Shown here piece by piece: positions 9,601 through 17,592 of a stretch of DNA of 64,000 bases. The DNA is from Rickettsiaceae bacterium H1 (GTDB lineage Bacteria; Pseudomonadota; Alphaproteobacteria; Rickettsiales; Anaplasmataceae): contig JACDQH010000001.1 of the NCBI GenBank assembly GCA_018101195.1, positions 312,435 to 376,434 on the forward strand, in the 5' to 3' direction. The number at the start of each line of letters is the position of its first letter. The first letter of the stretch is position 1. The position numbers and the translations under genes were made by a program. A model generated the notes under the pieces. That model was given only the letters and a program-made list of their open reading frames with translations. It did not search any database and had not been told where the DNA came from.

Positions 9601-9705
9601 CAATGGTGGGTGCATCTTTCAACAACGGTAGCGGGAGGGTTAACATTTGCTACGATATTAACCTTGTTTTTTACTCCGGTACTTCTTATGTTAAGAAGAA
9701 GATGA
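6613..9705 (+). CDS. RND-family efflux transporter, inner-membrane permease
   Basis: Proton-driven exporter of the AcrB/HAE type. At 1030 residues it is full length. It has one membrane helix at the N terminus (about 13-32), a large periplasmic loop (about 33-330), a bundle of six helices (about 335-480 and 530-550), a second periplasmic loop, and a C-terminal helix bundle (about 860-1027). The proton-relay helix reads GMLVDAAIVV, with one Asp where AcrB has two. The helix that carries a key Lys in AcrB reads VVNNNILLID here. No membrane-fusion (AcrA-like) or TolC-like gene is adjacent. The substrate cannot be told. Similar single-Asp permeases occur in Rickettsiales, so the gene is probably active. 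Confidence 0.88.
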   Translation: MKAIIDACIKHDKATLLILIIIFIIGITTYIDTPKELSPDVKVPIILVSTNLQGISPQDSDRLLIKPIENTLSSIAGVKEMRSSATDGRGYTVLEFDAGFNSDKALEDVRAKIDDIVSELPKDATRPKVEEVNLSLFPVLNVALVGEIPQRKLISIARELKKKIESLPNVLNAEIAGIRKETVDVIIKPSVMEGYDLKVRKVLEAIDGNNRLVAAGNLQNGYSVKVSGVLENIKDIANVPVKVSEDSVVTIKDVAEVKPTFRDVSGFVRTNGKPGLVIEVAKRSGKNLIETVAQVKTVMEVAKPFLPEHLSIIYSLDQSKKVMEVLHDLQNNILMATVLVITVIVGFMGIRPAIMVALAIPGSFYIGIIILSYLGMTMNIVVLFSLIMSIGMLVDAAIVVNEYADRKMIIGMDKHDAYRSAALRMLWPIVSSTATTLIVFVPLLFWPGMIGQFMKYLPITLISTLTGSLVMSLVFTPVLGGIFGAPSTDNRVKIAQMEAIDKGKVKSLGPLMKKYCSLLKGVLSKPVRFVLIIIGVLIVSVFGYAFFGRGFEFFPKVEPESAIITVRAQGNFSAEQRDNLLNTVEQRILNINDEVKVFYSRSGKFQGGKFSTDDIIGLIQLEFTDWQLRRKATRIIDDIKNRTKDLKGIVIEVQEEKKGPLAREKPIKINISSFTTDNLYSSVEKVLNVMEKIGGFVNVDDTRSSPEIEWEIKIDRNKASLSGVNVGLIGEYIKMITSGAKVGSYRPNNVDEEVDILVRLPKHERNITKLNSLFINGIHGPVPVSNFIEVSPKNKIKKLSREGSLPVLSITADVAPGLLIDRQIKKLQQELLVKKSEFDPKINITFKGESEDQQEAKSFLSKAFALALMGVILILVIQFNSYYDAFVVMTAVFLSTAGVLIGLLVTGNTFLVTMCGVGIISLAGIVVNNNILLIDALNTNLREGCAYKEAIIKSAVSRVKPILLTAGTTILGLLPMVLKINIDFLNGNISYDAPASQWWVHLSTTVAGGLTFATILTLFFTPVLLMLRRR

Positions 9706-9722
9706 GAGGAGCATTTTTTTTA

Positions 9723-10193
9723 CTATGCGGTTGCCGCCAATATCCTGGAATTTTGTTGGAGTCTTTCCGCAACATCACTTAAAGAAGTAGTTGGTACGGT
9801 ATTGTTATCATCTGCCTCCATTGTTCTTCCATCATTACAATCATAATACTCTTCTTCTTCTGATGCAGGTGAATCGTTTAGGTAAGAAGAAACGGTTTCA
9901 TAAGCACTTTTTGTAGCGTTATAAGTGTATGTAATGCCACTGTAAGCATATTGACTAGTCGAATAAGCAAAATTATATAAACTGCTTAAATACCAAGTCG
10001 CACATTCTTGAGCATTTTTACTGAATGAAGTTACTTTATCTTTATTTTGATATATTTTATATGCCCCGTATACTGTAGCACAACCAATAGTGATGTTAAC
10101 CAAAGAGATTCCGGTAAAAGCCGATGCTACTAAAAAACCGGTAGAATTTTGACCGGCTGATTCAAGTATCGAGTAATTAGTTGAGTGTTTCAT
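9723..10193 (-). CDS. Tyr-rich single- or double-pass membrane protein, unknown
   Basis: Not a family I recognise. The 156-residue product has one long hydrophobic stretch (about 17-45, GFLVASAFTGISLVNITIG). It is followed by a Tyr/Ser-rich region with many aromatic residues (about 65-105), an acidic patch (EEEEYYD) and a C-terminal helix (DVAERLQQNSRIL). ATG 10193 is preceded by GAGGGA at a good distance, and a promoter-like pair lies upstream. Such proteins in intracellular bacteria are often surface or host-directed, but nothing here shows that directly. Confidence 0.65.
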   Translation of the reverse strand: MKHSTNYSILESAGQNSTGFLVASAFTGISLVNITIGCATVYGAYKIYQNKDKVTSFSKNAQECATWYLSSLYNFAYSTSQYAYSGITYTYNATKSAYETVSSYLNDSPASEEEEYYDCNDGRTMEADDNNTVPTTSLSDVAERLQQNSRILAATA

Positions 10194-10225
10194 TATTTTC
10201 CCTCAATATAATGTTAATTGTTTGT

Positions 10226-10254
10226 AATATATCATTTAATAATAATTTAATCAA
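10226..10254 (-). promoter_or_regulatory. Sigma-70-like promoter of the 156-residue membrane protein
   Basis: Read on the minus strand, TTGATT (10254-10249), a 17-base spacer, then TATATT (10231-10226) stand 33 bases before ATG 10193. Spacing is ideal and hexamers match 4 of 6 and 5 of 6. AT richness lowers the weight of the match. Confidence 0.4.
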
Positions 10255-10333
10255 GTTGGGTAATAGCTTAATCAAACTATTTTGTTCCTTAATAATTATT
10301 ATTTGACAAAAAAATCTTGTTTTGTATAGAAAA

Positions 10334-11020
10334 TTAGCTTGTTGTAGCTAAAATTTCGTCAAACGTTTTTGTGAAAAACTCTAAATTTCGTATTCCCTCA
10401 TATTTTACCTTGTTGATTATGAAAATCGGGGTAGAGTTGATATTTAAGTTGCGAATTGCATATATTTTACTATTGATAATTTTTTCTTGAATTGATTTAT
10501 CTTGCATACAACTATCGAATCTTTTCACATCCATTTTACCGATTTTTGCGACTTCTTTAAGATTTTTTACGATATTGGTTCCGGAAGCCCAATATTCTAA
10601 CGAATCGAATAAGGCATGATAAATAGCAAAATAATTTCCCGCACAAAGTTTGTTATCATCGTTACAATATTTGTCGGATGCATAGCAATTGGCAAATATA
10701 CCGGCTTTTAATGCCGGTTCATCTAAAGGAAAATCCCTGAAGATAAAAAATACTTTTCCCGTATCAATATATTTTTCTTTGATTAAAGGTAATACTGTTT
10801 TACTAAAGGTTGCACAATGAATACAGGAAAAAGAGGCATATTCTACCATTGTTATTGGTGCATGAATGTTGCCCATATATTGATCTTTAGGTAAAACTTT
10901 CCCTTCGGGAGTAACATAATCTTGAGGAAAAAACTCTCTGAATTTAGTATTATTGCTATTTCCGTTACCGATCGATAATAGTACTATCAATAGGGTTAAA
11001 AATGTTATTTTGATTTTCAT
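10334..11020 (-). CDS. DsbA-family periplasmic thiol-disulfide oxidoreductase
   Basis: Thioredoxin-fold protein that forms or rearranges disulfides in exported proteins. The 228-residue precursor starts with a signal peptide (about 1-22, hydrophobic ITFLTLLIVLLSIG). The active-site C66-I-H-C69 follows EYASFS. A helical insertion (about 95-185) and the cis-proline region NSTPIFIINK (about 195-205) come next. The arrangement matches the DsbA-like proteins common in alphaproteobacteria. Several exported proteins in this window carry cysteine pairs (the TIMP-like and EndoU-like proteins) and are plausible clients, which is inference. Confidence 0.88.
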   Translation of the reverse strand: MKIKITFLTLLIVLLSIGNGNSNNTKFREFFPQDYVTPEGKVLPKDQYMGNIHAPITMVEYASFSCIHCATFSKTVLPLIKEKYIDTGKVFFIFRDFPLDEPALKAGIFANCYASDKYCNDDNKLCAGNYFAIYHALFDSLEYWASGTNIVKNLKEVAKIGKMDVKRFDSCMQDKSIQEKIINSKIYAIRNLNINSTPIFIINKVKYEGIRNLEFFTKTFDEILATTS

Positions 11021-11082
11021 ATTAAAGATAGTAAATCACTGATTTAACTTGTATATAACACTTATTATACTTAAAATTTTCT

Positions 11083-11679
11083 ATGGATAAAGATATTTTA
11101 TCGTTCATAAAACTGATGTCCAAATTGCCTGGTTTAGGCCCGAGATCTGCCAGAAGGTTAGTTCTTTACCTTTTGCAAAATAAAGAAAATTTTATGCTAC
11201 CGATTCTTAGGTCTATCTCGTTATTGGAAAGTTCCATAACTCATTGTTTGATTTGCGGAAATTTAGATAAAAATTCTCCGTGTACTTTATGTAACGATTC
11301 GAATAGGGATAATTCTTTGTTATGCATAGTAGAAGAAGTAATAGATTTATGGGCATTGGAGCGCGGGGGAATATATAACGGTTTATATCACGTGTTGGGA
11401 GGAAATCTTTCGGCAATTGACGGAATAGGTCCGGATAAACTTAATATTTCTTCTTTGCAAAACAGAATTGAAAAGTATTATGTTAAAGAAGTTATTTTGG
11501 CAACGGGAGCAACGGTTGAAGGTCAAACAACAGCTAATTATATTGTCGAATTGATAAAAAGTTTTTCTGATGTGAAAATTTCTTCATTAGCAAACGGAAT
11601 TCCGATGGGAGGCGAAATGGATTATTTAGATGAAGGGACGTTAAGCATAGCACTTGATTGGCGTAGAGATTGTAATTAA
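11083..11679 (+). CDS. recR: Recombination mediator RecR
   Basis: Works with RecO (also in this window at 16824) to load RecA onto SSB-coated gaps. The 198-residue length is normal. Visible are the helix-hairpin-helix LPGLGPRSARRLVLYLL (about 15-31), the four-cysteine zinc finger (CLIC and CTLC, about 57-71) and the Toprim domain with VEEVIDLWALERGG and the conserved GATVEGQTTANYI. Its stop is one base from the end of the convergent 364-residue gene. Confidence 0.96.
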   Translation: MDKDILSFIKLMSKLPGLGPRSARRLVLYLLQNKENFMLPILRSISLLESSITHCLICGNLDKNSPCTLCNDSNRDNSLLCIVEEVIDLWALERGGIYNGLYHVLGGNLSAIDGIGPDKLNISSLQNRIEKYYVKEVILATGATVEGQTTANYIVELIKSFSDVKISSLANGIPMGGEMDYLDEGTLSIALDWRRDCN

Positions 11680-11680
11680 C

Positions 11681-12775
11681 TTACATCGTTATTTGTTGCA
11701 GGTTACCTGGTTGAATTACTTGTGTACCTGTTGTTATATTATCACTTTGACCATATGGGAACAATTTGTTTATTTCAGACCAATTTTGTTTGGCATTATC
11801 TGTCTTAGATAGAAATTCTGTTAATTGTGTTTTCCATTTTTGCGGCATGTTTTCCCTTATGTAATTTTTCGTTTCAACTGGTGCATGCTTTTGCAGTGTT
11901 GATAAAGTATTAAACAATATTTTGCTTTGTCTATCGGGAACCTCTTCATCTTTTTCGATGCTCATTCTTACTTTGAAATTTTGTTCACTAAAATCTTGTG
12001 TTATTCTATTAAATATGGTTGCAATATTGCTTGGTATTTCTCGTTTTATTTGCTCATTTTGTAATATCGTCTCAAGTACGTCCGGTTCTTCGGTTAAACT
12101 TGCTGCCAAAACGACATAGTCAAGTACTGTTAGAACTGTTGTTTTATTTTCAATTAATTTATTCATTCTATCGAGGATTTTCACCTTTAGCTGTTTTAGT
12201 TCTTCTAAATATTGTTCTTTGTTTTCTTGCTTGTCATCTTTAAAGACAAGTTGTTTCTTCATTGGTATTTGATTGTATTTTTCTGCTGTTATACTATTTT
12301 TTAAGCCCATTGTTAAAATTGTACACACCCATATTAATTCTTTTTGATCGAGTTTTTTTTCTATAACGGTTAAAATTTCTTCTTGGTTCTTATCAATGGT
12401 AGTATTCCAATATTGAAATTTATCATCGCTGTAATCTAATAAGAAATCTAATTCTTTTGTGTTTTGATCTTTTATTGCTTGCTCAATGTACGAGTTTAAT
12501 TTTGTTTTTGATAGGAGCCTTAAAGAAGACTTGTTTTGAGAAAAATTCAACAAAATGTTTACCGTATTTCCATCTTGACTATTTAATGCTTGAGTAAATT
12601 GATTAATTACTAATTGATTGGTGCATTTTCCCAAAACTAAATTAATTATTCCATTCTTACCGGTTTTAATTGCTTGAGTTAGCAATTTTTTGTTGGGTCG
12701 GGTGTATTTTAATAAAAATCTGGTTAAAACAGTGCTACGAGTCCAAATAGCAAACTTTAATAATCCTTCTAACAC
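11681..12775 (-). CDS. Lineage-specific helical protein, degenerate ankyrin-like N-terminus
   Basis: A 364-residue protein with a GTG start. The N-terminal 130 residues are a run of paired helices with spaced leucines (TRFLLKYTRP, GIINLVLGK, NTVNILLNFSQ, KELDFLLDY) that recall worn ankyrin repeats. The rest is charged and helical with no family I recognise. No signal peptide or membrane helix is clear. It may be a host-interaction protein, which is inference from the repeat character only. It is convergent with recR with a one-base gap. Confidence 0.6.
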   Translation of the reverse strand: MLEGLLKFAIWTRSTVLTRFLLKYTRPNKKLLTQAIKTGKNGIINLVLGKCTNQLVINQFTQALNSQDGNTVNILLNFSQNKSSLRLLSKTKLNSYIEQAIKDQNTKELDFLLDYSDDKFQYWNTTIDKNQEEILTVIEKKLDQKELIWVCTILTMGLKNSITAEKYNQIPMKKQLVFKDDKQENKEQYLEELKQLKVKILDRMNKLIENKTTVLTVLDYVVLAASLTEEPDVLETILQNEQIKREIPSNIATIFNRITQDFSEQNFKVRMSIEKDEEVPDRQSKILFNTLSTLQKHAPVETKNYIRENMPQKWKTQLTEFLSKTDNAKQNWSEINKLFPYGQSDNITTGTQVIQPGNLQQITM

Positions 12776-12938
12776 ACTAATAATTATTGATTATAATTAT
12801 TTATTCTTTATTAAAATTTTATCTTAATTTGAGATGTTAGGCAATAGCTTTGAATTTTTATGGAAATTGATTTTTAGTAAATTATTATTTTAGTTAAAAA
12901 AGTATGATAATATTAATTGAGAGTAAATTATTAATATT

Positions 12939-13763
12939 ATGGAAGCAAATAGCTTACACATCTTATATTATCCTTCAACAGAGGGTAATGAAAGTACAAG
13001 TTTAATCCTTAAAAATCAAAAATATTCTTTACCTTTACCATTATTGATATTTGTTAAACAAGAAGATCAATTGAAACATACTTATTCCATAATAATTATA
13101 TCTGGAAAAAAAGCTTGGCTTCAACAAAAATGCACAATAAGTGAGCTTAGTTGTGATAACGGAGTATTTGATACTGATGGTAGTATTTCTTTGGTACCGG
13201 TAGAGAAATTAGGTTATACAGTTCGAGATAAAAAACTTTGTATTACTCTTTTTGAACATGGACAAATTAGTCAGAGCCAATTTTCTCTTTCTACATTGAA
13301 ACATAATGATATTGGTGATGTGACTATGGGTTTATCAAGTGATGTTACGGAGGCGGAAAAGCTTAGACTGTTTAATTTAATGAATAATCATTGTGTTTTT
13401 TCTTTACCGGAAGCAGATATCACCGAATTAGGTCTGGAAAAAAAGCAAAATAAAAATAAGCAAGAGATAAATTTTAAGACTTTATACAATGTTTGTGATC
13501 GCAAAACTATCGGTTTATTTTTTTTGTTTGTTGCAAGTGCTTCTTCCTGTGTTGTTTTTGCTTTTTATCTTTCATGCTTTTTGCAAAACAAACCTGTAAA
13601 TATTATCGGAGCTTCTTTTCTTGGGTGTTTTTTGGCATTAAGTTTTGTCGGTTCAGCAGTTTCGGTAACATTTTTTATTAACATTTATCGTAACAATATA
13701 AAAAGTCAAACTTTGGAAGTGAAAATTGATGATTTTAAACCTGCTGTAGGTATAGAAAAATAA
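12939..13763 (+). CDS. Lineage-specific protein with C-terminal membrane hairpin
   Basis: A 274-residue protein of unknown family. Residues 1-180 are soluble and beta-rich (SLPLPLLIFVKQ, LCITLFEHGQ). Two close hydrophobic helices follow (about 190-212, TIGLFFLFVASASSCVVFAF, and 223-247, IIGASFLGCFLALSFVGSAV), separated by about 10 residues, then a short charged tail. The same plan, a large soluble head and a C-terminal two-helix hairpin, is seen in the broken J-domain/ankyrin gene at 508-1833. It is read divergently from the 364-residue gene. Confidence 0.65.
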   Translation: MEANSLHILYYPSTEGNESTSLILKNQKYSLPLPLLIFVKQEDQLKHTYSIIIISGKKAWLQQKCTISELSCDNGVFDTDGSISLVPVEKLGYTVRDKKLCITLFEHGQISQSQFSLSTLKHNDIGDVTMGLSSDVTEAEKLRLFNLMNNHCVFSLPEADITELGLEKKQNKNKQEINFKTLYNVCDRKTIGLFFLFVASASSCVVFAFYLSCFLQNKPVNIIGASFLGCFLALSFVGSAVSVTFFINIYRNNIKSQTLEVKIDDFKPAVGIEK

Positions 13764-13793
13764 AATCACCATCTTGATAGGCGATGTTTCCCA

Positions 13794-16277
13794 TTATAGT
13801 AATTCGGTTAAATTATTCAGGTTATCACCGTAACTTACATTAACTTTCATCGGTACCGTTAAGTTTGCTGTATTTTCCAGGGTAGTTTTTATTAGCATGA
13901 CGTTATATTCCAGTTTTTCTTTCGGTGATTCTATTATTAATTCGTCATGAATTTGTAAAATTATTTTGCCGGAAGTTAGCTTTCTCGATAGTTTTACCAT
14001 TGCATCTTTCATAATATCAGCAGCACTTCCTTGAAGAGGTGCATTAATTGCGGCTCTTTCTGTAAAACTCCTGATTGGGAAAGATTTGCTGTTAATATCT
14101 TTAAGGTAGCAACGTCTTCCGTAAATCGTTTTAACATATCCGTAGCTTCTGGCATAATCTTTAATTTCTTTCATGTAAGTTTCTATTCCGGGATAACGAT
14201 TAAAGTAATTCGTTATATATTCTTGAGCTTCTGTATTGCCGATGTTTAATTGCTTGGCTAAACCGAATGGGCTAATTCCGTATATTATGCCGAAATTTAT
14301 CGCTTTTGCTTTGCGCCTTAAGTCATCGTTAGACTCTCCGAAGATTTGTTTTGCGGTGACGCTGTGTAAATCTTCGCCTGCACTTAAAGCTTGCTTTAAA
14401 TCTGCAATGTTAGCGATGTGTGCCAGTAAACGCAATTCTATTTGCGAATAATCTGCTGAAATCAACACGCATTCCTTTGCTGCGATAAATGCTTTTCTAA
14501 TGTTGCTTTCTTTATTTTTGGGGATATTTTGTAGGTTGGGGTTATTCGAGCTTAACCTACCGGTAGAGGTATTAGTTAAAGAGTAGGTGGTGTGAATTCT
14601 TTTTGTTTTTTTGTTAATGTGAGAGAGTAAGCTGTCCGTATAAGTATTTTTTAATTTACTGAAATGACGCCAAGATAAAACTTTTTCAGCGAATTCGATT
14701 CCTTGTAATGCCAAGGACTCCAGCACTTCGTTATTAGTACTGTAATTGCCTGATTTTAATTTTTTTCCTCCTCTTATTCCCATTTCGGTGAACATAACAT
14801 TGGCTAATTGTTTTGGCGAAGCAATGTTAAATCGATGTCCAGCAAGCTTAAATATTTCTCGTTCGATATTTTCTATATTTTGTTCAAATGTTTTCGATGC
14901 CGTTTTCAGTACGTTAGAATCTATTAACACTCCGTTTTTTTCAATCGAATCGAGCACTGATATCGATGCGCGATCTAATCTTTCATATAAGGTAACGGAT
15001 TTTTGCTCAAATAATTTTTCTCGCAAAATTTCGTATAACTTAATCATTTCCCTGGCTTGCAATGCGGGATTAGCAGGTAATTGTTCTTCCAGATAGCGGT
15101 AAGATAAATCTTGTAAATTTTCTTTAGTGGTATTTAACGTATATGCCATCACATCGATGTCGGCAAAAGGCGAGATATCGAAATATTTTAACAGTAGTTT
15201 GACGTTATAACTGATTTTCAATATGTTGGGGGAAACGAATATTTCCTGCAATGAATTTACTTGGTCGTATGAAATCAGATAATTATTAGAATTAGTTGAT
15301 ATTCCCAATAACTCGATTTCCAACTGATTAAAATGAAAACAAATCGAGAACATACCCTCTTGTTTACATTCCGTAATTAAGTTTTTTAAATCTTGTGTAA
15401 TTTTAATTTCTTTATTGTTGTTGTGATTTGGATAGAATAGCTTTTCTACTTTATTTATGATTACTTTAAATTCATGTTTTCGCAAAAAGGGAATTAAATT
15501 TTCTTGCTTTGGTGTTGTGAATATAAGGTTATCAAATTTGGTATCAAGCTTCACATCATCGCATAATCTTGCTAGCTTTTTTGAAAGATATGCTTGATCA
15601 ATGTTTTGCCGTAATGTTTCTCGTCTTTTGTTTTGCTTAATTTGTTCTAAGTTATTAAGCAAATTTTCCAAAGAACCGAATTCATTTATCAGTAATGTTG
15701 CAGTTTTAGGTCCTATTCCTGGTACTCCCGGAATGTTATCCGAAGAATCGCCGATAAGTGCGAAGCAATCCAGTAATTTATCGGTCGTTACTCCGAATTT
15801 GGTAATTACGTCCTGTTCATTAATAAATTTATTTTTCATCGGATCGAACATTTTAATTTTCTCGCTAATCAGTTGCATCAAGTCCTTGTCCGAAGAAATT
15901 ACGGTAACATCAATTTTTGAGGTTGTCGCCAGCGTTGCTATAACGTCGTCCGCTTCATATCCTTCAGCAGAAATACAAGGCATGTTAAATGCGGCTAAAG
16001 CTTCTTGTAGCAGGGAAAATTGAGGAATTAAATCATCATCGGGTTCACCTCTGTTTGCTTTATATCCAGAGAAAATTTCTTCGCGAAAGGTTTTTTTGCC
16101 GGTATCGCAAATTGCTGCCCAATGAGTTGCTTTATGTTCGGAAAATGCTTTTAACAACATGTTTAAAAACCCGTAAACGGCACCGACGGGTTCGCCTTTA
16201 GGGTTCATTAAAGGAGGTAATGCGTGATATGCTCTAAATAAAAAGCCGTAAGCATCAATTAAAATTAATCGGCTCAT
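13794..16277 (-). CDS. polA: DNA polymerase I (proofreading site lost)
   Basis: Repair and Okazaki-fragment-processing polymerase. The start is set at ATG 16277 (MSRLILIDAYGFLFRAYHAL), giving 827 residues, and an upstream ATG at 16328 would add 17 atypical residues. The 5'-3' nuclease domain (1-290) has DSSDNIPGVPGIGPKTA. The middle domain (about 300-430) keeps its length, but the first exonuclease motif (normally DTET) reads FHFNQ, so 3'-5' proofreading should be absent. The polymerase domain has motif A SADYSQIELRLLAH, motif B RRKAKAINFGIIYG and motif C QIHDELIIE. Loss of proofreading in Pol I is known in several bacterial groups. Confidence 0.96.
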   Translation of the reverse strand: MSRLILIDAYGFLFRAYHALPPLMNPKGEPVGAVYGFLNMLLKAFSEHKATHWAAICDTGKKTFREEIFSGYKANRGEPDDDLIPQFSLLQEALAAFNMPCISAEGYEADDVIATLATTSKIDVTVISSDKDLMQLISEKIKMFDPMKNKFINEQDVITKFGVTTDKLLDCFALIGDSSDNIPGVPGIGPKTATLLINEFGSLENLLNNLEQIKQNKRRETLRQNIDQAYLSKKLARLCDDVKLDTKFDNLIFTTPKQENLIPFLRKHEFKVIINKVEKLFYPNHNNNKEIKITQDLKNLITECKQEGMFSICFHFNQLEIELLGISTNSNNYLISYDQVNSLQEIFVSPNILKISYNVKLLLKYFDISPFADIDVMAYTLNTTKENLQDLSYRYLEEQLPANPALQAREMIKLYEILREKLFEQKSVTLYERLDRASISVLDSIEKNGVLIDSNVLKTASKTFEQNIENIEREIFKLAGHRFNIASPKQLANVMFTEMGIRGGKKLKSGNYSTNNEVLESLALQGIEFAEKVLSWRHFSKLKNTYTDSLLSHINKKTKRIHTTYSLTNTSTGRLSSNNPNLQNIPKNKESNIRKAFIAAKECVLISADYSQIELRLLAHIANIADLKQALSAGEDLHSVTAKQIFGESNDDLRRKAKAINFGIIYGISPFGLAKQLNIGNTEAQEYITNYFNRYPGIETYMKEIKDYARSYGYVKTIYGRRCYLKDINSKSFPIRSFTERAAINAPLQGSAADIMKDAMVKLSRKLTSGKIILQIHDELIIESPKEKLEYNVMLIKTTLENTANLTVPMKVNVSYGDNLNNLTELL

Positions 16278-16414
16278 AAAAATAGTGTAGTTATAAATGG
16301 AAATTATGTATATAGAAAAATTTTCCACAAAAATGATACTTAATTTATGTAGATGTTTAATTTTACTTTAATATTCAGCTGGGATAATCTTACTTTTAAT
16401 TTAATCAATGGTTC

Positions 16415-16837
16415 GTGAAAAAATTTCATATTGTTTTCTTCGTAATATTAATTTTTTTTTCCGGTATGGTAGGAGCAGTTTGCATATGTGACGAAACTCC
16501 CGGGGTGAGATCCGCTAAAAAAGAAGTGGCAGCGGTTTTTTACGGAAGAGTTGAAAAAAAAATATGGATTAATCCTTTCGATTATTTAGTGAAGATAAAA
16601 ATTCATAGGTCATGGAAATCTATTCGTGAAGAATATCTGTGGCTAGCATCTACCAAATTTGACAAAGAATGCGGGTTTGATTTTGTTACTGGGCACGAAT
16701 ATTTGATATATGCTTACAATGTGACAGACAATTTGCTTGCGGTAAGTAAATGTGGTCGAACGCAAGAATGGCAAGAAGTTAACGATCAGGAAAAACATTT
16801 GTTGGGTAAGTTAATATACGTTAATGAAGCTAACTGA
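16415..16837 (+). CDS. Secreted TIMP/NTR-like domain protein
   Basis: A 140-residue exported protein with a GTG start and a signal peptide (about 1-21, IVFFVILIFFSGMVG). The mature part begins with the C-x-C pair (C23, C25), then VFYGRV, an HRSWKS segment, a later C before GFDFVTGHEYLIYAY and a final C before GRTQEW. This cysteine and motif order matches bacterial relatives of the tissue inhibitor of metalloproteinase (netrin-like, OB-fold) family. The biological role of the bacterial members is unclear. The last 14 bases overlap the start of recO. Confidence 0.6.
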   Translation: MKKFHIVFFVILIFFSGMVGAVCICDETPGVRSAKKEVAAVFYGRVEKKIWINPFDYLVKIKIHRSWKSIREEYLWLASTKFDKECGFDFVTGHEYLIYAYNVTDNLLAVSKCGRTQEWQEVNDQEKHLLGKLIYVNEAN

Positions 16838-17549
16838 CGTTGCAATATTACTAACTGTAGAAAAAAGAGACGAAAAATCTGCTATAATTAGCGTTTTGAC
16901 TAAAAATCACGGTTTATATTCGGGCTATGTAGTAACAAAAAATTTTTGTGCATTACAAATAGGGAACGTATTAAATGTTCGTTGGAGTGCAAGATTATCC
17001 ATTCATTTGGGGAGATTTTATTTCGAATTGCTGGAATCGATACCGGCATTATTTTTTCACGATTATAAAAAAATGTTAGCGTTATGTGCGGTTGCGAAAA
17101 CTTTGGCAAAAATTTTGCCGGAGAGGGATCCAAAATTTGCAATATATGAATCTTGCTATAGCTTGTTACACGCTCTCAAAAATTCGAATAAATGGTTGAT
17201 TAACTACGTTAAATTGGAACTCACTTTATTGAAAGAGCTTGGTTTCGGTTTGGATTTGAATAAATGCCCGGTGAATAATTCGGTTCATGATTTGGCATTT
17301 ATCTCCCCGAAAACCGGTCGAGCAATTTCTTACAATGTCGGGCTTTCATACAAAGATAAGTTGTTGCATTTACCCAAAACGTTATATGAAATTAGTAATA
17401 ACCGGGAAAATACCGTTGATCCCGAAAATGAATTTACTGAATGTTTACAAGTAACGAATTATTTTTTATATAAACATTGTTTTAACGATATTAATATTTC
17501 TATTCCCGTTGAAAGGGAATTATTATATAAAGCATTTGCAAGTAACTAG
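16824..17549 (+). CDS. recO: DNA repair protein RecO
   Basis: Binds SSB and single-stranded DNA and, with RecR, loads RecA. The 241-residue protein has the N-terminal OB fold (VAILLTVEKRDEKSAIISVLTKNHGLYSGYV). A helical part contains YESCYSLLHAL and LELTLLKELGFGLDLNKC, the latter typical of alphaproteobacterial RecO, followed by FISPKTGRAIS. The start ATG 16824 lies within the end of the TIMP-like gene, so translation may be coupled. A tRNA gene follows 43 bases downstream. Confidence 0.94.
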   Translation: MKLTDVAILLTVEKRDEKSAIISVLTKNHGLYSGYVVTKNFCALQIGNVLNVRWSARLSIHLGRFYFELLESIPALFFHDYKKMLALCAVAKTLAKILPERDPKFAIYESCYSLLHALKNSNKWLINYVKLELTLLKELGFGLDLNKCPVNNSVHDLAFISPKTGRAISYNVGLSYKDKLLHLPKTLYEISNNRENTVDPENEFTECLQVTNYFLYKHCFNDINISIPVERELLYKAFASN

Positions 17550-17569
17550 AACTTCTCTAAGGTTTTTTG

Positions 17570-17575
17570 TATAAT
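17570..17575 (+). promoter_or_regulatory. Possible -10 box for tRNA-Arg
   Basis: A perfect TATAAT ends 17 bases before the tRNA, after a T-rich run. No clear -35 box is seen at the right distance; it would fall on the recO stop codon. Confidence 0.35.
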
Positions 17576-17592
17576 ATCTTTATCCTCGTCAA

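Noticed and set aside
10303..10330. TTGACA, 16-base spacer, TATAGA on the plus strand
   Set aside because: It is close to a consensus promoter, but it points into the 3' end of the dsbA-like gene on the opposite strand and no plus-strand gene follows before 11083. In AT-rich DNA such pairs arise by chance; an antisense RNA is possible but unsupported.
15601..16023. 140-codon open frame on the plus strand inside polA
   Set aside because: It lies opposite the 5'-nuclease domain of PolA and has only the shadow composition expected from it.
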